Assembly (NCBI GenBank): GCA_041159865.1
Contig: JBEAXK010000043.1
Coordinates: 15,637 to 79,636, forward strand
Length of the DNA stretch: 64,000 nucleotides
Origin: BJGN01 sp041159865
GTDB taxonomy: Bacteria > Bacteroidota > Bacteroidia > Chitinophagales > Saprospiraceae
Direction: 5' to 3'
In this document: positions 28,462 to 37,431 of the stretch, in pieces
Position numbering within the stretch: the first letter of the stretch is position 1
How the letters are laid out: each line of letters opens with the position of its first letter
Translations under genes and position numbers: made by a program
The notes under the pieces: generated by a model
Told to the model about the DNA's origin: nothing
Seen by the model: the letters and a program-made list of their open reading frames with translations, nothing else
Database searches by the model: none

Positions 28462-29403
28462 TTAGATCGTTAATAAATCGTATAAAACAGTCTGAGCGGC
28501 CCAGGTTCTATTATTTGCCTGAGCGATAACGATGGAATCAGAGCTATCAATCACTTCGTCTGTAACAATCACATTTCTTCTTACGGGCAAGCAATGCATG
28601 AACTTTGCCTTTGAGGTAAGAGCCATTTTTTCTGCGGTTATTGTCCAGGAAGGATCTTTGGAAAGAATAGCACCATAATTTTCAAAAGAAGACCAGTTTT
28701 TAGCATAAATAAAATCAGCTGCTTCAAACGCTTCATTTTGATCATTTGTTACATAGGAATCGCCGACAAAATCGGGTGAAAGCTGATAACCTTTAGGATG
28801 TGTAATCACCAGATCGACATTTCCACGTCTCATCCATTCTATGAAGGAGTTTGGTACTGCCTGAGGTAAGGCACGCGGATGAGGAGCCCAAGAAAGAACG
28901 ACTTTGGGTTTATCTTTTAGTTTAAACTCCTCAATCGTTAACAAATCGGCAAAGGATTGCAGTGGATGCCTTGTAGCAGACTCGAGACTTATAACAGGAA
29001 CGGAAGCGAATTTCACAAAGGCAGAAATAACCTCCTCCTGATAATCTTTTTCTCTGTTGATTAAAGTTGGAAAACTTCGAATACCAATGATTGAAGCGTA
29101 TTGACTTACCACTGCGGCGGCCTCCTTCACATGTTCTGCGGTATCTCCATTCATAATGGCACCGTCTTCAAATTCTATTTTCCACCCATTATCTGCATTC
29201 ATGCTAATGACCTGCATACCCAGATTCAGACCAGCCTTTTCAGTACTGAGCCTGGTTCTGAGGCTAGGGTTAAAAAACAGGAGAACTAATGTTTTATTTT
29301 TTCCTGCAAGACGAAAATCTTCTGGAGAATTTTTTATTTTTTTAGCCAGGGTCAGTAACCGATTTATTTCGTTGATCTCTGGAGCGGCAATAAATGATTT
29401 CAT
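28462..29403 (-). CDS. N-acylornithine carbamoyltransferase, predicted N-succinyl type
   Basis: 313 residues, carbamoyltransferase family. The carbamoyl-phosphate loop is present (FFNPSLRTRLSTEKAG, S-x-R-T-R), with HPLQSFADLLTIEE and the C-terminal HCLPVRRNVIVTDEV; the Pro-rich block APHPRALPQAVPNSF is specific to acylornithine enzymes. It matches the Bacteroides fragilis succinylornithine and Xanthomonas acetylornithine enzymes, not OTCase. The residue that decides the acyl group is Glu92 in Xanthomonas and Pro90 in B. fragilis. It aligns here with Ala89 in GDTAEHVKEA. Published mutants (E92A, P, S, V) turn the acetyl enzyme into a succinyl one, so this protein is predicted to use N-succinylornithine. 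Its start overlaps the argD stop by 4 bases. Confidence 0.9.
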   Translation of the reverse strand: MKSFIAAPEINEINRLLTLAKKIKNSPEDFRLAGKNKTLVLLFFNPSLRTRLSTEKAGLNLGMQVISMNADNGWKIEFEDGAIMNGDTAEHVKEAAAVVSQYASIIGIRSFPTLINREKDYQEEVISAFVKFASVPVISLESATRHPLQSFADLLTIEEFKLKDKPKVVLSWAPHPRALPQAVPNSFIEWMRRGNVDLVITHPKGYQLSPDFVGDSYVTNDQNEAFEAADFIYAKNWSSFENYGAILSKDPSWTITAEKMALTSKAKFMHCLPVRRNVIVTDEVIDSSDSIVIAQANNRTWAAQTVLYDLLTI

Positions 29404-30557
29404 GCGGGAACAGATTGAGCAGAAGGATACAAAACCGATTTAAAACCAGTTAACAACTGGTCTATTTCTGTTTCACCAATGGTAAGGGAAGGAAGGAGTC
29501 TAATGGTATTGGGGTCGGAAGAAGATCCTGTAAAAATGTGATTTTCCATCAACATTTTTTTACGTAACGCGGCAGTATTATAATCAAATTCGATACCAAT
29601 CATGAGGCCATCACCCCGTACATCGACCACACCTGGGAGAGCACTGTTTTTTAATTCCTCTAACAAAACCTTACCCCATTTTTCGGCATTTCCTATTAAA
29701 TTTTCATCCCTGATTACCTCAAGCACGGCGATTCCAGCGGCGCAGGCCAGATGACTTCCTCCAAAAGTGGTTCCCAAGAGGCCGTGTTTTGCTTTAAACC
29801 GAGGATGCAATAAAATACCCCCAATAGGAAAACCATTCCCCATACCTTTAGCCATACTGATGATATCGGGTTGAATGCCAGATTTTTGAAAAGCGAAGAA
29901 AGAACCACTTCTGCCGTATCCAGATTGAATTTCGTCCAGAATAAGGATTGTATTTGAAATATTACAAAGATGGGCTATTTTCTGAAGGAAAGTAGTTTCA
30001 GGTATATGTATTCCACCAATCCCCTGAATACCCTCTATGATTACCGCTGCTACATCGTCTTGAAGAAAGGCATTTTCGAGAGCTGCAACATCATTTAGAG
30101 GAAGATAAACTACGTCAAACGTGCTATTTATAGGTGCTTGAATACCTTTGCTATCTGTCACATTAACGGCAGCAGAAGTTCTGCCATGGAAAGCCTTTTT
30201 AAAGGCGATAATTTTTTTTCTTCCATTTTCAAAGGAAGCCATTTTCAGGGCATTTTCATTTGCCTCAGCTCCAGAGTTGCATAGAAACAAATGATAATCC
30301 TCGCAACCACTTAATTTCCCTAATAAATCAGCGAGTTCATTTTGCAAAGGATTTAAGATTGAATTGGAATAAAAAGCAATCTCATTCAACTGATTTGTAA
30401 TTTTCGAAATATAATGCGGATGGGAATGCCCGATTGAAATAACGGCATGTCCTCCATAAAAATCCAGATATTTTTCACCTTTATCATCCCAAACATAAGA
30501 ACCAAGTCCTTTTACGGGGCAAATATCATATAGTGGATAAACGTCGAATAATTTCAT
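29400..30557 (-). CDS. argD: N-acylornithine aminotransferase
   Basis: 385 residues, class III PLP aminotransferase. The family blocks are YLDFYGGHAVISIGHSHP, FLCNSGAEANENALKMA, LILDEIQSGYGRSG and the PLP Lys in ISMAKGMGNGFPIGG. It transaminates N-acylglutamate semialdehyde to N-acylornithine. It is 19 bases after argC in the operon and overlaps the carbamoyltransferase gene by 4 bases. Confidence 0.94.
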   Translation of the reverse strand: MKLFDVYPLYDICPVKGLGSYVWDDKGEKYLDFYGGHAVISIGHSHPHYISKITNQLNEIAFYSNSILNPLQNELADLLGKLSGCEDYHLFLCNSGAEANENALKMASFENGRKKIIAFKKAFHGRTSAAVNVTDSKGIQAPINSTFDVVYLPLNDVAALENAFLQDDVAAVIIEGIQGIGGIHIPETTFLQKIAHLCNISNTILILDEIQSGYGRSGSFFAFQKSGIQPDIISMAKGMGNGFPIGGILLHPRFKAKHGLLGTTFGGSHLACAAGIAVLEVIRDENLIGNAEKWGKVLLEELKNSALPGVVDVRGDGLMIGIEFDYNTAALRKKMLMENHIFTGSSSDPNTIRLLPSLTIGETEIDQLLTGFKSVLYPSAQSVPA

Positions 30558-30576
30558 TTAAAGAAAATTAATTAGA

Positions 30577-31533
30577 TTAAAAGGCAGTAGATTTAAGATT
30601 AAGTCCCTCCATTTCTGGGAAACCAAACATCAGATTCATGTTTTGGACAGCCTGTCCGGAGGCTCCTTTCAGTAAATTATCAAGTACAGAAATGATATGG
30701 GCGCATTTACCTTGTTTTTTAACTTGAATAACACAAGAATTTGTGTTAACGACCATTTTCAGATGAGGGTTTAAGTCTGTGACATGCGTAAAAGGTTCAT
30801 TTTCATAAAAGGCAGCAAACAACTGATTGAGCTCAGTCTGGGACAAATCTGATTCAAAATAAATGGATGCCAGAATGCCTCTTGTAAAATCACCTCTCAT
30901 AGGGATAAAGTGTAAATCCTGATTAAAATCGGGCTGTAACTGATTCAGGCTTCTTAATATTTCGGGGATATGCTGGTGATCGAAAGCTTTATAAATAGAA
31001 ATATTTGAAGAACGCCAGCTAAAATGAGTTGTTTCACTTAGTGCTTGTCCTGCACCTGTAGAACCCGTTATGGCATGAACATGTATTGGCTTTGTTAGCA
31101 GGTGACGAGAGGCAAAAGGTAATAAGGCCAGTTGAATTGCAGAAGCGAAACAACCTGGGTTAGCAATCCTCTCTGCCTGTTTAATTGACTCTTTATTTAA
31201 TTCAGGAAGGCCATAAATAAACGACGTCTCCAGGCGAAAATCATTTCCCAAATCGATACATCTCACCCCATCAGGAATATTATTTTCTTTCATAAAGACA
31301 GAAGATTTTCCATGTCCCATGCACAAGAAAATGACATCTGCCCAAAGTGGAGGATTAGCCTCAAAGGACATATCTTTCAGATGAAAAAGATCCTCATGAA
31401 CGGAGGGTATTGATTTACCTGCCTGAGAATTACTTTGGACGAACGCAATATTCACTTGTGGATGAAAGGAGAGTAAACGTAAAAGTTCACCTCCCGTGTA
31501 ACCACCACCCCCTATAATTCCAACTTTGATCAT
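30577..31533 (-). CDS. argC: N-acyl-gamma-glutamyl-phosphate reductase
   Basis: 318 residues. The NADP-binding motif is IIGGGGYTGGELLRLL, the catalytic Cys lies in NPGCFASAIQLALLPF, and HAITGSTGAG follows. It reduces N-acylglutamyl phosphate to the semialdehyde. At ~318 residues it is the shorter form. It lies 3 bases after argG and 19 bases before argD. Confidence 0.94.
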   Translation of the reverse strand: MIKVGIIGGGGYTGGELLRLLSFHPQVNIAFVQSNSQAGKSIPSVHEDLFHLKDMSFEANPPLWADVIFLCMGHGKSSVFMKENNIPDGVRCIDLGNDFRLETSFIYGLPELNKESIKQAERIANPGCFASAIQLALLPFASRHLLTKPIHVHAITGSTGAGQALSETTHFSWRSSNISIYKAFDHQHIPEILRSLNQLQPDFNQDLHFIPMRGDFTRGILASIYFESDLSQTELNQLFAAFYENEPFTHVTDLNPHLKMVVNTNSCVIQVKKQGKCAHIISVLDNLLKGASGQAVQNMNLMFGFPEMEGLNLKSTAF

Positions 31534-31536
31534 TGG

Positions 31537-32742
31537 TCAGGAAGGATTTTGTTGTTTAGAAAGCACCTCGAAAAAAATACGGGATTGATTTCCAGCAATT
31601 TTAGTGAAGCCTTTAACATCTTCCCCAGACCAACCCTTATTCATTTCACCATAATGACCGAATTCAGGATTCATCAGATCAAAATCAGACAAAACACCAT
31701 CAAGAACAAAACGATAAGGATATAGCGTAAGCATAACATTACCAGTCACATGTGATTGTGTATCTTCGAGAAAATGTTCAATATTTCTCATGACTGGATC
31801 GAGAAACTGACCTTCATGCAACAACATACCATACCAGTTAGCTAATTGTTCTTTCCAATATTGCTGCCATTTGGTCAGGGTATGTTTTTCGAGCAAGTGA
31901 TGACTTTTTAAAATAATCATCGGAGCTGCTGCTTCAAAACCGACTCTTCCTTTTATCCCGATAATGGTATCTCCGACATGAATGTCTCTGCCTATAGCGA
32001 AAGGGGCGGCCAACTGCTGAAGTTCATGAATGGCTTGAAGGGGTGAATAAATTTTATCATTTACGCCAACGAGCTCACCCTTTTCAAATTTCAAAGAAAC
32101 CTTCAAAGGATCAGACGCACTTAAAGGTGTAGGATATGCATCATCGGGCAAACCCTGATGGGAAGTGAGCGTTTCCACGCCACCTACACTGGTTCCCCAA
32201 AGTCCTTTATTAACAGAATACTTAGCTTTTTCCCAATTCCAATTGAAGCCCCAAGCCAATAATTTATCAATTTCTGTTTGCCTTGCCAGTTTCATATCTC
32301 TGATAGGTGTGATGATTTCCAGTTCGTGCCCTAATATCTGGAAGGCGATATCAAATCTTACCTGATCATTGCCAGCACCTGTAGAACCATGAGCTACGGC
32401 CTGAGCATTCACTTGGGAAGCATATTTTGCTGTTTCAATTGCTTGAAACATACGTTCAGCACTAACAGAAAGAGGGTAAGTATTATTTCGCAGAACATTG
32501 CCAAATATCAGATACCGGATACATTTTGTATAAAAGTCCTGTTGAGCGTCCACCATTTTAAAAGAAGCGGCTCCCAATTGATAGGCCCGTTCCTCAAGTT
32601 TTATAACATCCTCTTTACTAAATCCACCTGTATTGACGGTGATAGCATGCACTTCGCAATTATTTTCCCTGGTTAGCCAAGGGATACAGAAAGAAGTATC
32701 CAAACCACCACTATAGGCCAAAACAACTTTTTTCTTGCTCAT
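31537..32742 (-). CDS. argG: Argininosuccinate synthase
   Basis: 401 residues. The PP-loop LAYSGGLDTSFCIPWL is at the N-terminus; HGSTGAGNDQVRFDIAF and the citrulline/aspartate-binding SVGGVET region follow. It joins citrulline and aspartate using ATP. It is the second gene of the operon, with its ATG overlapping the GNAT gene stop by 4 bases. Its placement ahead of the acylated-intermediate genes is typical of Bacteroidota arg operons. Confidence 0.96.
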   Translation of the reverse strand: MSKKKVVLAYSGGLDTSFCIPWLTRENNCEVHAITVNTGGFSKEDVIKLEERAYQLGAASFKMVDAQQDFYTKCIRYLIFGNVLRNNTYPLSVSAERMFQAIETAKYASQVNAQAVAHGSTGAGNDQVRFDIAFQILGHELEIITPIRDMKLARQTEIDKLLAWGFNWNWEKAKYSVNKGLWGTSVGGVETLTSHQGLPDDAYPTPLSASDPLKVSLKFEKGELVGVNDKIYSPLQAIHELQQLAAPFAIGRDIHVGDTIIGIKGRVGFEAAAPMIILKSHHLLEKHTLTKWQQYWKEQLANWYGMLLHEGQFLDPVMRNIEHFLEDTQSHVTGNVMLTLYPYRFVLDGVLSDFDLMNPEFGHYGEMNKGWSGEDVKGFTKIAGNQSRIFFEVLSKQQNPS

Positions 32743-33320
32743 TTATTTTCGACGATTAGATGTGTTAAATTAAGCGTCATTTGCTCTTCTTCCACTTTTG
32801 ATGGAGCCAACATAGCCGTACAAAGACACATTTTCCTGTTGTTTCTCTCCAGGATATCATGATTTGGACAACTTTTACAACCGGCCCAGAACGCTTCATC
32901 CTGCGTTAATTCGGAGAAAGTCACAGGTTTATAACCCAGTTCTGTATTAATTTTCATAACAGCCAAACTGGTTGTAATACCAAAAACTTTAGCTTCCGGG
33001 TATTTATCTCTGGCAAGATTAAAAACCTTTCTCTTAATTTCTCTGGCGAGTCCTGATTTCCGATAATCCGGATGTACTACAAGCCCGGAATTTACCACAT
33101 ACCGATTGTGACTCCAAACTTCCACATAACAAAATCCCACAAGAACATCGCCATCGAATGCAACCACGGCATTGCCGGCTTCCATTTTAGCGCGAATATA
33201 CTCTGGTTTTCGAGCAGCAATACCGGTTCCCCTTGCTTTTGCTGACTCTGCTATTAACTGGCAAACCGTTTCTGCGTATTGCACATGTTCTGCCGAAGAC
33301 ACTAAAACCTTTAAATCCAT
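32739..33320 (-). CDS. GNAT acyltransferase heading the arg operon, candidate N-acylglutamate synthase
   Basis: 193 residues. The GNAT fold shows in VVAFDGDVLVGFCYVEVW, VNSGLVVHPDYRKSGLAREI (acyl-CoA pyrophosphate loop R-K-S-G-L-A) and VFGITTSLAVMKINTELGYKPV. Unlike simple GNATs the C-terminus has a Cys cluster (CKSCPNHDILE then MCLC) that could bind metal. No argA or argJ is otherwise present, and this is the first gene of an otherwise complete pathway, so it is the likely source of N-acylglutamate. The acyl donor (acetyl- or succinyl-CoA) is unknown; the argF' residue argues for succinyl. The role is inferred from context. Confidence 0.78.
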   Translation of the reverse strand: MDLKVLVSSAEHVQYAETVCQLIAESAKARGTGIAARKPEYIRAKMEAGNAVVAFDGDVLVGFCYVEVWSHNRYVVNSGLVVHPDYRKSGLAREIKRKVFNLARDKYPEAKVFGITTSLAVMKINTELGYKPVTFSELTQDEAFWAGCKSCPNHDILERNNRKMCLCTAMLAPSKVEEEQMTLNLTHLIVENK

Positions 33321-33372
33321 GTACGGAGATTAAGTTTCAAAAAAATAGTGTTAATACCTTGGTTAGGGAATT

Positions 33373-33389
33373 GGCAGAAAAATACTGCC
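33373..33389 (-). promoter_or_regulatory. arg leader hairpin 2
   Basis: 5-bp inverted repeat (GGCAG/CTGCC, 7-base loop) in the arg leader, ~52 bases before the GNAT start. Its regulatory role is inferred only from position. Confidence 0.35.
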
Positions 33390-33411
33390 TTGGGTGGAAG
33401 TTTATATCATA

Positions 33412-33425
33412 CGCCCTTAGGGGCG
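33412..33425 (-). promoter_or_regulatory. arg leader hairpin 1
   Basis: GC-rich 5-bp stem (CGCCC/GGGCG) with a 4-base loop. It stands out in an AT-rich leader and lies just after the four-codon ORF at 33433-33447. Confidence 0.4.
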
Positions 33426-33432
33426 CGGCAAG

Positions 33433-33447
33433 TTACGAACGCGACAT
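33433..33447 (-). other. Four-codon ORF (Met-Ser-Arg-Ser) in the arg leader
   Basis: ATG, one Ser, one Arg, one Ser codon and TAA, between the predicted arg promoter and hairpin 1. It could be a leader peptide sensing arginyl-tRNA, but ORFs this short occur by chance. Confidence 0.2.
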
Positions 33448-33493
33448 GGAAAGATAAAAACCTGAACTTCCTTTATTTTTTTCATAATGAGTA

Positions 33494-33525
33494 CAAATAT
33501 AATAAAGCTGAACGATAAATTCAAG
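33494..33525 (-). promoter_or_regulatory. Promoter of the arg operon
   Basis: On the minus strand: CTTG (33522-33525), exactly 20 bases, then TATATTTG (33494-33501), a perfect TAnnTTTG. Transcription would begin near 33487, giving a leader of about 165 bases before the GNAT gene. Confidence 0.65.
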
Positions 33526-33575
33526 CATTAAGAAAGGATTAACCAAAATACAAGTTTATTAAAAAATTCCGCAGA

Positions 33576-34931
33576 TTAGTTTTCTACAATTTTCCTCATT
33601 TTGATGCCATAAAAAACCAGATATGCATAAGCTATGGCAGGAATAAGGAAAGAATATTTAACGCCCACAGACGGAATATCCGCAAAAAGACCTTGTAAAG
33701 GTGGAATAATGGCTCCTCCTGCAATCATCATAATTAAAACGGAAGAACCAATACTGGTATAAGCCCCTAATTTTTCAATAGCGAGAGTAAAAATATTTGA
33801 CCACATGATAGAATTAAATAGTCCCACTCCTAAAATAGACCAAAGCGCTATTTGACCTTGCGTATTCATGGTTATCACTAATAAAATGATATTCATCAGA
33901 GCGAAAACAGAAAGAAGGCGTGAAGGAATACCTTTTCCAAATTGAAAAGCAATAAAATTAACTAACATTACAGCTAAAAAGCCAAAGGAAAGCATTGGAT
34001 CAGCCCCATAAGAAGCGGAGGCAACCCAAGAAACACCAAAAGCAATAAGTGGAAAAAGAATCATCAGCCCCAACTTATTTTTATCCCCTTGTTTAGATAA
34101 AGAAACAGCACCCATAAATCGACCGACCATAGCACCGCCCCAATAGAAGGCAACATAAGAACCGGCCGTTTTCATTTCCAGTTGAAGTAAATTATCTTGT
34201 TTAAGGTATTCAACCATAAAACTACCCACAGCAATTTCAGATCCTACGTAACAAAAAATAGCAATTGCACCCAGGTACAATTGCGGATATTGCCATAAGC
34301 TAAAATCCTTTTTATTGTTTGTTTCCTCAACTTGAATAGAGGGTAAAGAAAGTCTGCTAAAAATGAAAGCGATTATAAACAAAAGGGCAGACATCACTAC
34401 ATAAGGTAATCTTACCGTAGAAACATCTACTTTATCGGTATTTTGAAGAATGAGTAAGGCTCCTAATAAAGGAGCAATCGTATGACCGAGTGAATTAAAA
34501 CCTTGAGCTAAATTCAAGCGACTGGCAGCGGTATTTTCTGGTCCTAAAATAGCCACATAGGGATTTGCGGCAACTTGTAAAATGGTTATACCACTGGCTA
34601 AAATAAATAACCCTAAAAGAAAAACGCTATATTGTTGCACAATGGATGCTGGATAAAAGGTAAGGCAACCAAATCCCATCAAGGTAAGTCCCAGGACAAT
34701 ACCCCCTTTGTACCCTAATTTTTTAATTAAATAACCCGCCGGGATACTCATTAAAAAATAAGCGCCAAAAAAGAAAAACTGAATTAATTGTGCCTGCCAG
34801 TGTTTTAAATCAAAAACGGCTTTTAAATGAGGAACTAATATATCATTTAAAGAAGTTAACAGACCCCATATAAAGAATAAAACAGTTAATATAATAAATG
34901 AAAATTTGGCGGAGGAAGGTGATGTTTGCAT
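33576..34931 (-). CDS. FucP/GluP-family sugar:H+ symporter (MFS)
   Basis: About 451 residues from ATG 34931 (MQTSPSSAKFSF); the ORF extends 13 residues upstream but those are not needed. There are twelve hydrophobic helices. Characteristic FucP-type blocks are FFIWGLLTSLNDILVPHLK, FFFGAYFLMSIPAGYLIKKLGYKGG and ILQVAANPYVAILGPENTAASRLNLAQGFNSLG. The family imports fucose, glucose, galactose or N-acetylglucosamine with protons. The substrate is not readable. It is monocistronic, upstream of the arg operon in the same direction. Confidence 0.88.
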   Translation of the reverse strand: MQTSPSSAKFSFIILTVLFFIWGLLTSLNDILVPHLKAVFDLKHWQAQLIQFFFFGAYFLMSIPAGYLIKKLGYKGGIVLGLTLMGFGCLTFYPASIVQQYSVFLLGLFILASGITILQVAANPYVAILGPENTAASRLNLAQGFNSLGHTIAPLLGALLILQNTDKVDVSTVRLPYVVMSALLFIIAFIFSRLSLPSIQVEETNNKKDFSLWQYPQLYLGAIAIFCYVGSEIAVGSFMVEYLKQDNLLQLEMKTAGSYVAFYWGGAMVGRFMGAVSLSKQGDKNKLGLMILFPLIAFGVSWVASASYGADPMLSFGFLAVMLVNFIAFQFGKGIPSRLLSVFALMNIILLVITMNTQGQIALWSILGVGLFNSIMWSNIFTLAIEKLGAYTSIGSSVLIMMIAGGAIIPPLQGLFADIPSVGVKYSFLIPAIAYAYLVFYGIKMRKIVEN

Positions 34932-35031
34932 AATTGATACATTAAAAAAACAAAAAAATGAAATAAACAAGTGGAAAGTAAGACATTTTATTGAAAAATA
35001 AGCTAGTTTTTAAGAACTAAAATATTTTTCT

Positions 35032-35063
35032 CTTGGAACATGGCATAAATCTATCTACTTTTC
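35032..35063 (+). promoter_or_regulatory. Promoter of the hemJ-like gene
   Basis: CTTG (35032-35035), 20 bases, then TACTTTTC (35056-35063), one mismatch from TAnnTTTG. It ends 35 bases before the ATG at 35099. Confidence 0.55.
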
Positions 35064-35098
35064 GCTTATCAATTTTTTAACTTCAAACCTAAGATACC

Positions 35099-35647
35099 AT
35101 GTATTTTTTATTTAAATCATTACATATTATTGGCTTCGTCTCGTGGTTTGCTGGTTTGTTTTATTTGGTCAGAATCTTTGTATATCAAGTTGAATCCTGG
35201 GAAAAAGCAGAACCCGAAAAAAGTATTTTAAGTCATCAGTTTGATTTAATGGCGCATCGGGTTTACACAATTATATGTAAACCAGCCTTATATATTACAT
35301 GGATTTTTGGTCTGGGCATGCTTTGGTTAAATGGTTTGGCATGGCTGGAAGCAAATAGCTGGATGCATATAAAGTTAGGTTTTTTAGTGGCATTAAGCCT
35401 TTACCATTTTTGGTGTGGTGCACTAATACCTAAACTTGAGCGAAGAAAGTTAGGCATTAGTTCCTTTCAATTTAGAATGCTCAATGAAGTGCCAACTATC
35501 TTTTTAGTTGCCATAGCTTTACTTGCTGTTTACAAAAACAGTCTTGATTTTTTAATGACCTTTGGGGGTATTCTCATTTTTGGCATTACTTTATATATAG
35601 CCACAAAAGCCTATAAAAGAGCGCGGGAAAAAGGTACTGCCCGGTGA
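35099..35647 (+). CDS. hemJ: HemJ-like protoporphyrinogen IX oxidase
   Basis: 182 residues with about five membrane helices. The family N-terminus LFKSLHIIGFVSWFAGLFYLVRIFVY, a charged loop with LMAHRVY, and the block WMHIKLGFLVALSLYHFWCG match HemJ/UPF0093. HemJ converts protoporphyrinogen IX to protoporphyrin IX in haem synthesis in organisms lacking HemG and HemY. It stands alone, converging on the porin gene. Confidence 0.85.
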   Translation: MYFLFKSLHIIGFVSWFAGLFYLVRIFVYQVESWEKAEPEKSILSHQFDLMAHRVYTIICKPALYITWIFGLGMLWLNGLAWLEANSWMHIKLGFLVALSLYHFWCGALIPKLERRKLGISSFQFRMLNEVPTIFLVAIALLAVYKNSLDFLMTFGGILIFGITLYIATKAYKRAREKGTAR

Positions 35648-35716
35648 TTCATAAAACCTGTTTTGAATATAATTTTTGAATGATTATATCCTCATACATT
35701 TAAGGAATAATGAGTT

Positions 35717-36997
35717 TTAAAAGATGCCATTTAAACCTAATCCCCAATAATTTCCCCTCAGGATTGCTCCCAATCCGTTCTGTTTAAAATATAAATTTTG
35801 TGCAAAGCCATCTAAGCCTTCTCCTTTATTCCCCCTGTTCCAGGTATGGTGAAAAGTCAATTTAAATTTATTTTGATTGAAATAAAAATTCACGCCTAAA
35901 TCTACATTTTCATCTGTTCCAGCATTGGCACTCATAGAACTCGCCAATAACTGGTCCTGGAGGGTTAATGCACCCCTATAGCGCACGTACATAAAAGTAG
36001 GTTCAAGGAAAAGACCAAATAACTTTACATTATTGCTAAATCGAAGATGTCCTGCAACTTCTTTGTATTTTATTTTTTGTTGCAAAGAAACTCTTTGCAT
36101 AAAATTCCATTCAGCATCTAGGTTAAAGGTACCCCAATTGAAAAGAATATCTGGCTGAAAAGCGGAATTACTATAAAATAAATCTGTTTGCCCCTGATTA
36201 GCATAAGAAATACCCAAAGAGAGACCTTTACGTTTATTAAAATAGTTCGTCTGGTAGGAAATACCATATTTTGAATTCTCTGAATCACCTAAAAAATAAA
36301 CAAATCTGGCTGTTTTTAGTACCGAATTATTAAATCCCGCTGAATTACCTGAGAACTTTATCCACTGAGGTGTAAAAAGGCCTATATGATACTGTCCAAT
36401 GATTTTGTCATTTTTATTTTTTAACAACCCACCCAAATTTACCCCAGGTGCCCTTCCCGAACCAATACCCGTGAGATGGGTTCTGATATAATTTTGAGAC
36501 ATTGCTTTTTCAAAAGAAGAAGTTGCCCATGCACTCGTCATACTTTCTCTACTTATTTGGGGTCTGAACCAACCGAAAACCAAATAAACCGATTCAGACG
36601 TTTTGCTTATTTTCCATTCTCCAAAAGCGTCCCAAAGACCGAAACCAGGAAGAGGTCCTGTATTTACTCCCCCTGAAGTCGACGAAAACAAATCTCTTCC
36701 TGTCAGATCGTAAGCACTTACAAAAGTAAATCGAAAATGGTCTGACATTTGACCTTTAAATCCAAATCTGGCTCTTCTAAATTGAAAATTTAGCCTATCC
36801 TCAACGTTTTCATATTTTTTTAAATTTGAATTAAAAACCTGCATACCTTGTGTATAGGTAGACCAGAATTGAAAACTCAAAACAGGTTCAATTTTTATGG
36901 CAACTCCAAATTTGCCTGTTTTACCCCATTCAGATTGTCCAGAAACAGGATAAAATACAAAAAGAAAAAGGCTGAGGAAAAACCACCATTTGGACAT
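35717..36997 (-). CDS. Outer-membrane porin (phosphate-selective porin O/P-like)
   Basis: 426 residues with a clear signal peptide (cleavage after VSG). The rest is alternating amphipathic strands (VAIKIEPVLSFQFWSTYTQG, NFQFRRARFGFKGQMSDHFRFTFVSAYDL, FKLTFHHTWNRG) as in OprO/OprP-type 16-strand barrels. It is 8 bases downstream of the split YeeE/YedE genes and in the same orientation, so it may be the outer-membrane entry for their substrate. Confidence 0.7.
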   Translation of the reverse strand: MSKWWFFLSLFLFVFYPVSGQSEWGKTGKFGVAIKIEPVLSFQFWSTYTQGMQVFNSNLKKYENVEDRLNFQFRRARFGFKGQMSDHFRFTFVSAYDLTGRDLFSSTSGGVNTGPLPGFGLWDAFGEWKISKTSESVYLVFGWFRPQISRESMTSAWATSSFEKAMSQNYIRTHLTGIGSGRAPGVNLGGLLKNKNDKIIGQYHIGLFTPQWIKFSGNSAGFNNSVLKTARFVYFLGDSENSKYGISYQTNYFNKRKGLSLGISYANQGQTDLFYSNSAFQPDILFNWGTFNLDAEWNFMQRVSLQQKIKYKEVAGHLRFSNNVKLFGLFLEPTFMYVRYRGALTLQDQLLASSMSANAGTDENVDLGVNFYFNQNKFKLTFHHTWNRGNKGEGLDGFAQNLYFKQNGLGAILRGNYWGLGLNGIF

Positions 36998-37005
36998 AAC
37001 CTATA

Positions 37006-37419
37006 TTAATGAGGCAATTTATCTTTGATTATTCCATAAGAATAAGTACCCAATACAGCTCCAGTAATCACTACAAGAATGAAAAAATAACCATTTCCTG
37101 CTAAAACAAACATCGGACCCGGGCAAGCACCTACCAAGGCCCATCCTAACCCAAAAATGGTACCTGAAAAGATGTGTCTTTTAAAATTCAACGGAATGGG
37201 CGTATAAGTTACCAGGCCACCGCCGGCTATTTTCACTTTAAAAATTTTCATTAAAGATATGATTATGGCCCCAAAGATAACAGCTGTACCAATAATACCA
37301 TACATGTGAAAACTTTCAAATCTAAACATTTCATAGATTCGGAACCAGGATAATGCTTCTGATTTAGTCATGGTAATACCAAAAAATATACCAATGAGGA
37401 AGAATATAATTCCTTTCAT
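37006..37419 (-). CDS. YeeE/YedE-type sulfur transporter, C-terminal half (DUF6691-like)
   Basis: 137 residues, four predicted helices. The key block is WALVGACPGPMFVLAGNG, with the conserved Cys of the YeeE/YedE family. In E. coli-type YeeE (TsuA) both halves are one polypeptide that imports thiosulfate by relay through membrane Cys residues. Here the halves are two genes 12 bases apart. It probably works as a heteromer with the product of 37432-38001. Confidence 0.8.
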   Translation of the reverse strand: MKGIIFFLIGIFFGITMTKSEALSWFRIYEMFRFESFHMYGIIGTAVIFGAIIISLMKIFKVKIAGGGLVTYTPIPLNFKRHIFSGTIFGLGWALVGACPGPMFVLAGNGYFFILVVITGAVLGTYSYGIIKDKLPH

Positions 37420-37431
37420 AACAGATAGAAT

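Noticed and set aside
33233..33457. 74-residue plus-strand ORF over the arg leader and GNAT start
   Set aside because: It is opposite the conserved GNAT N-terminus and the arg promoter region; no supporting motif.
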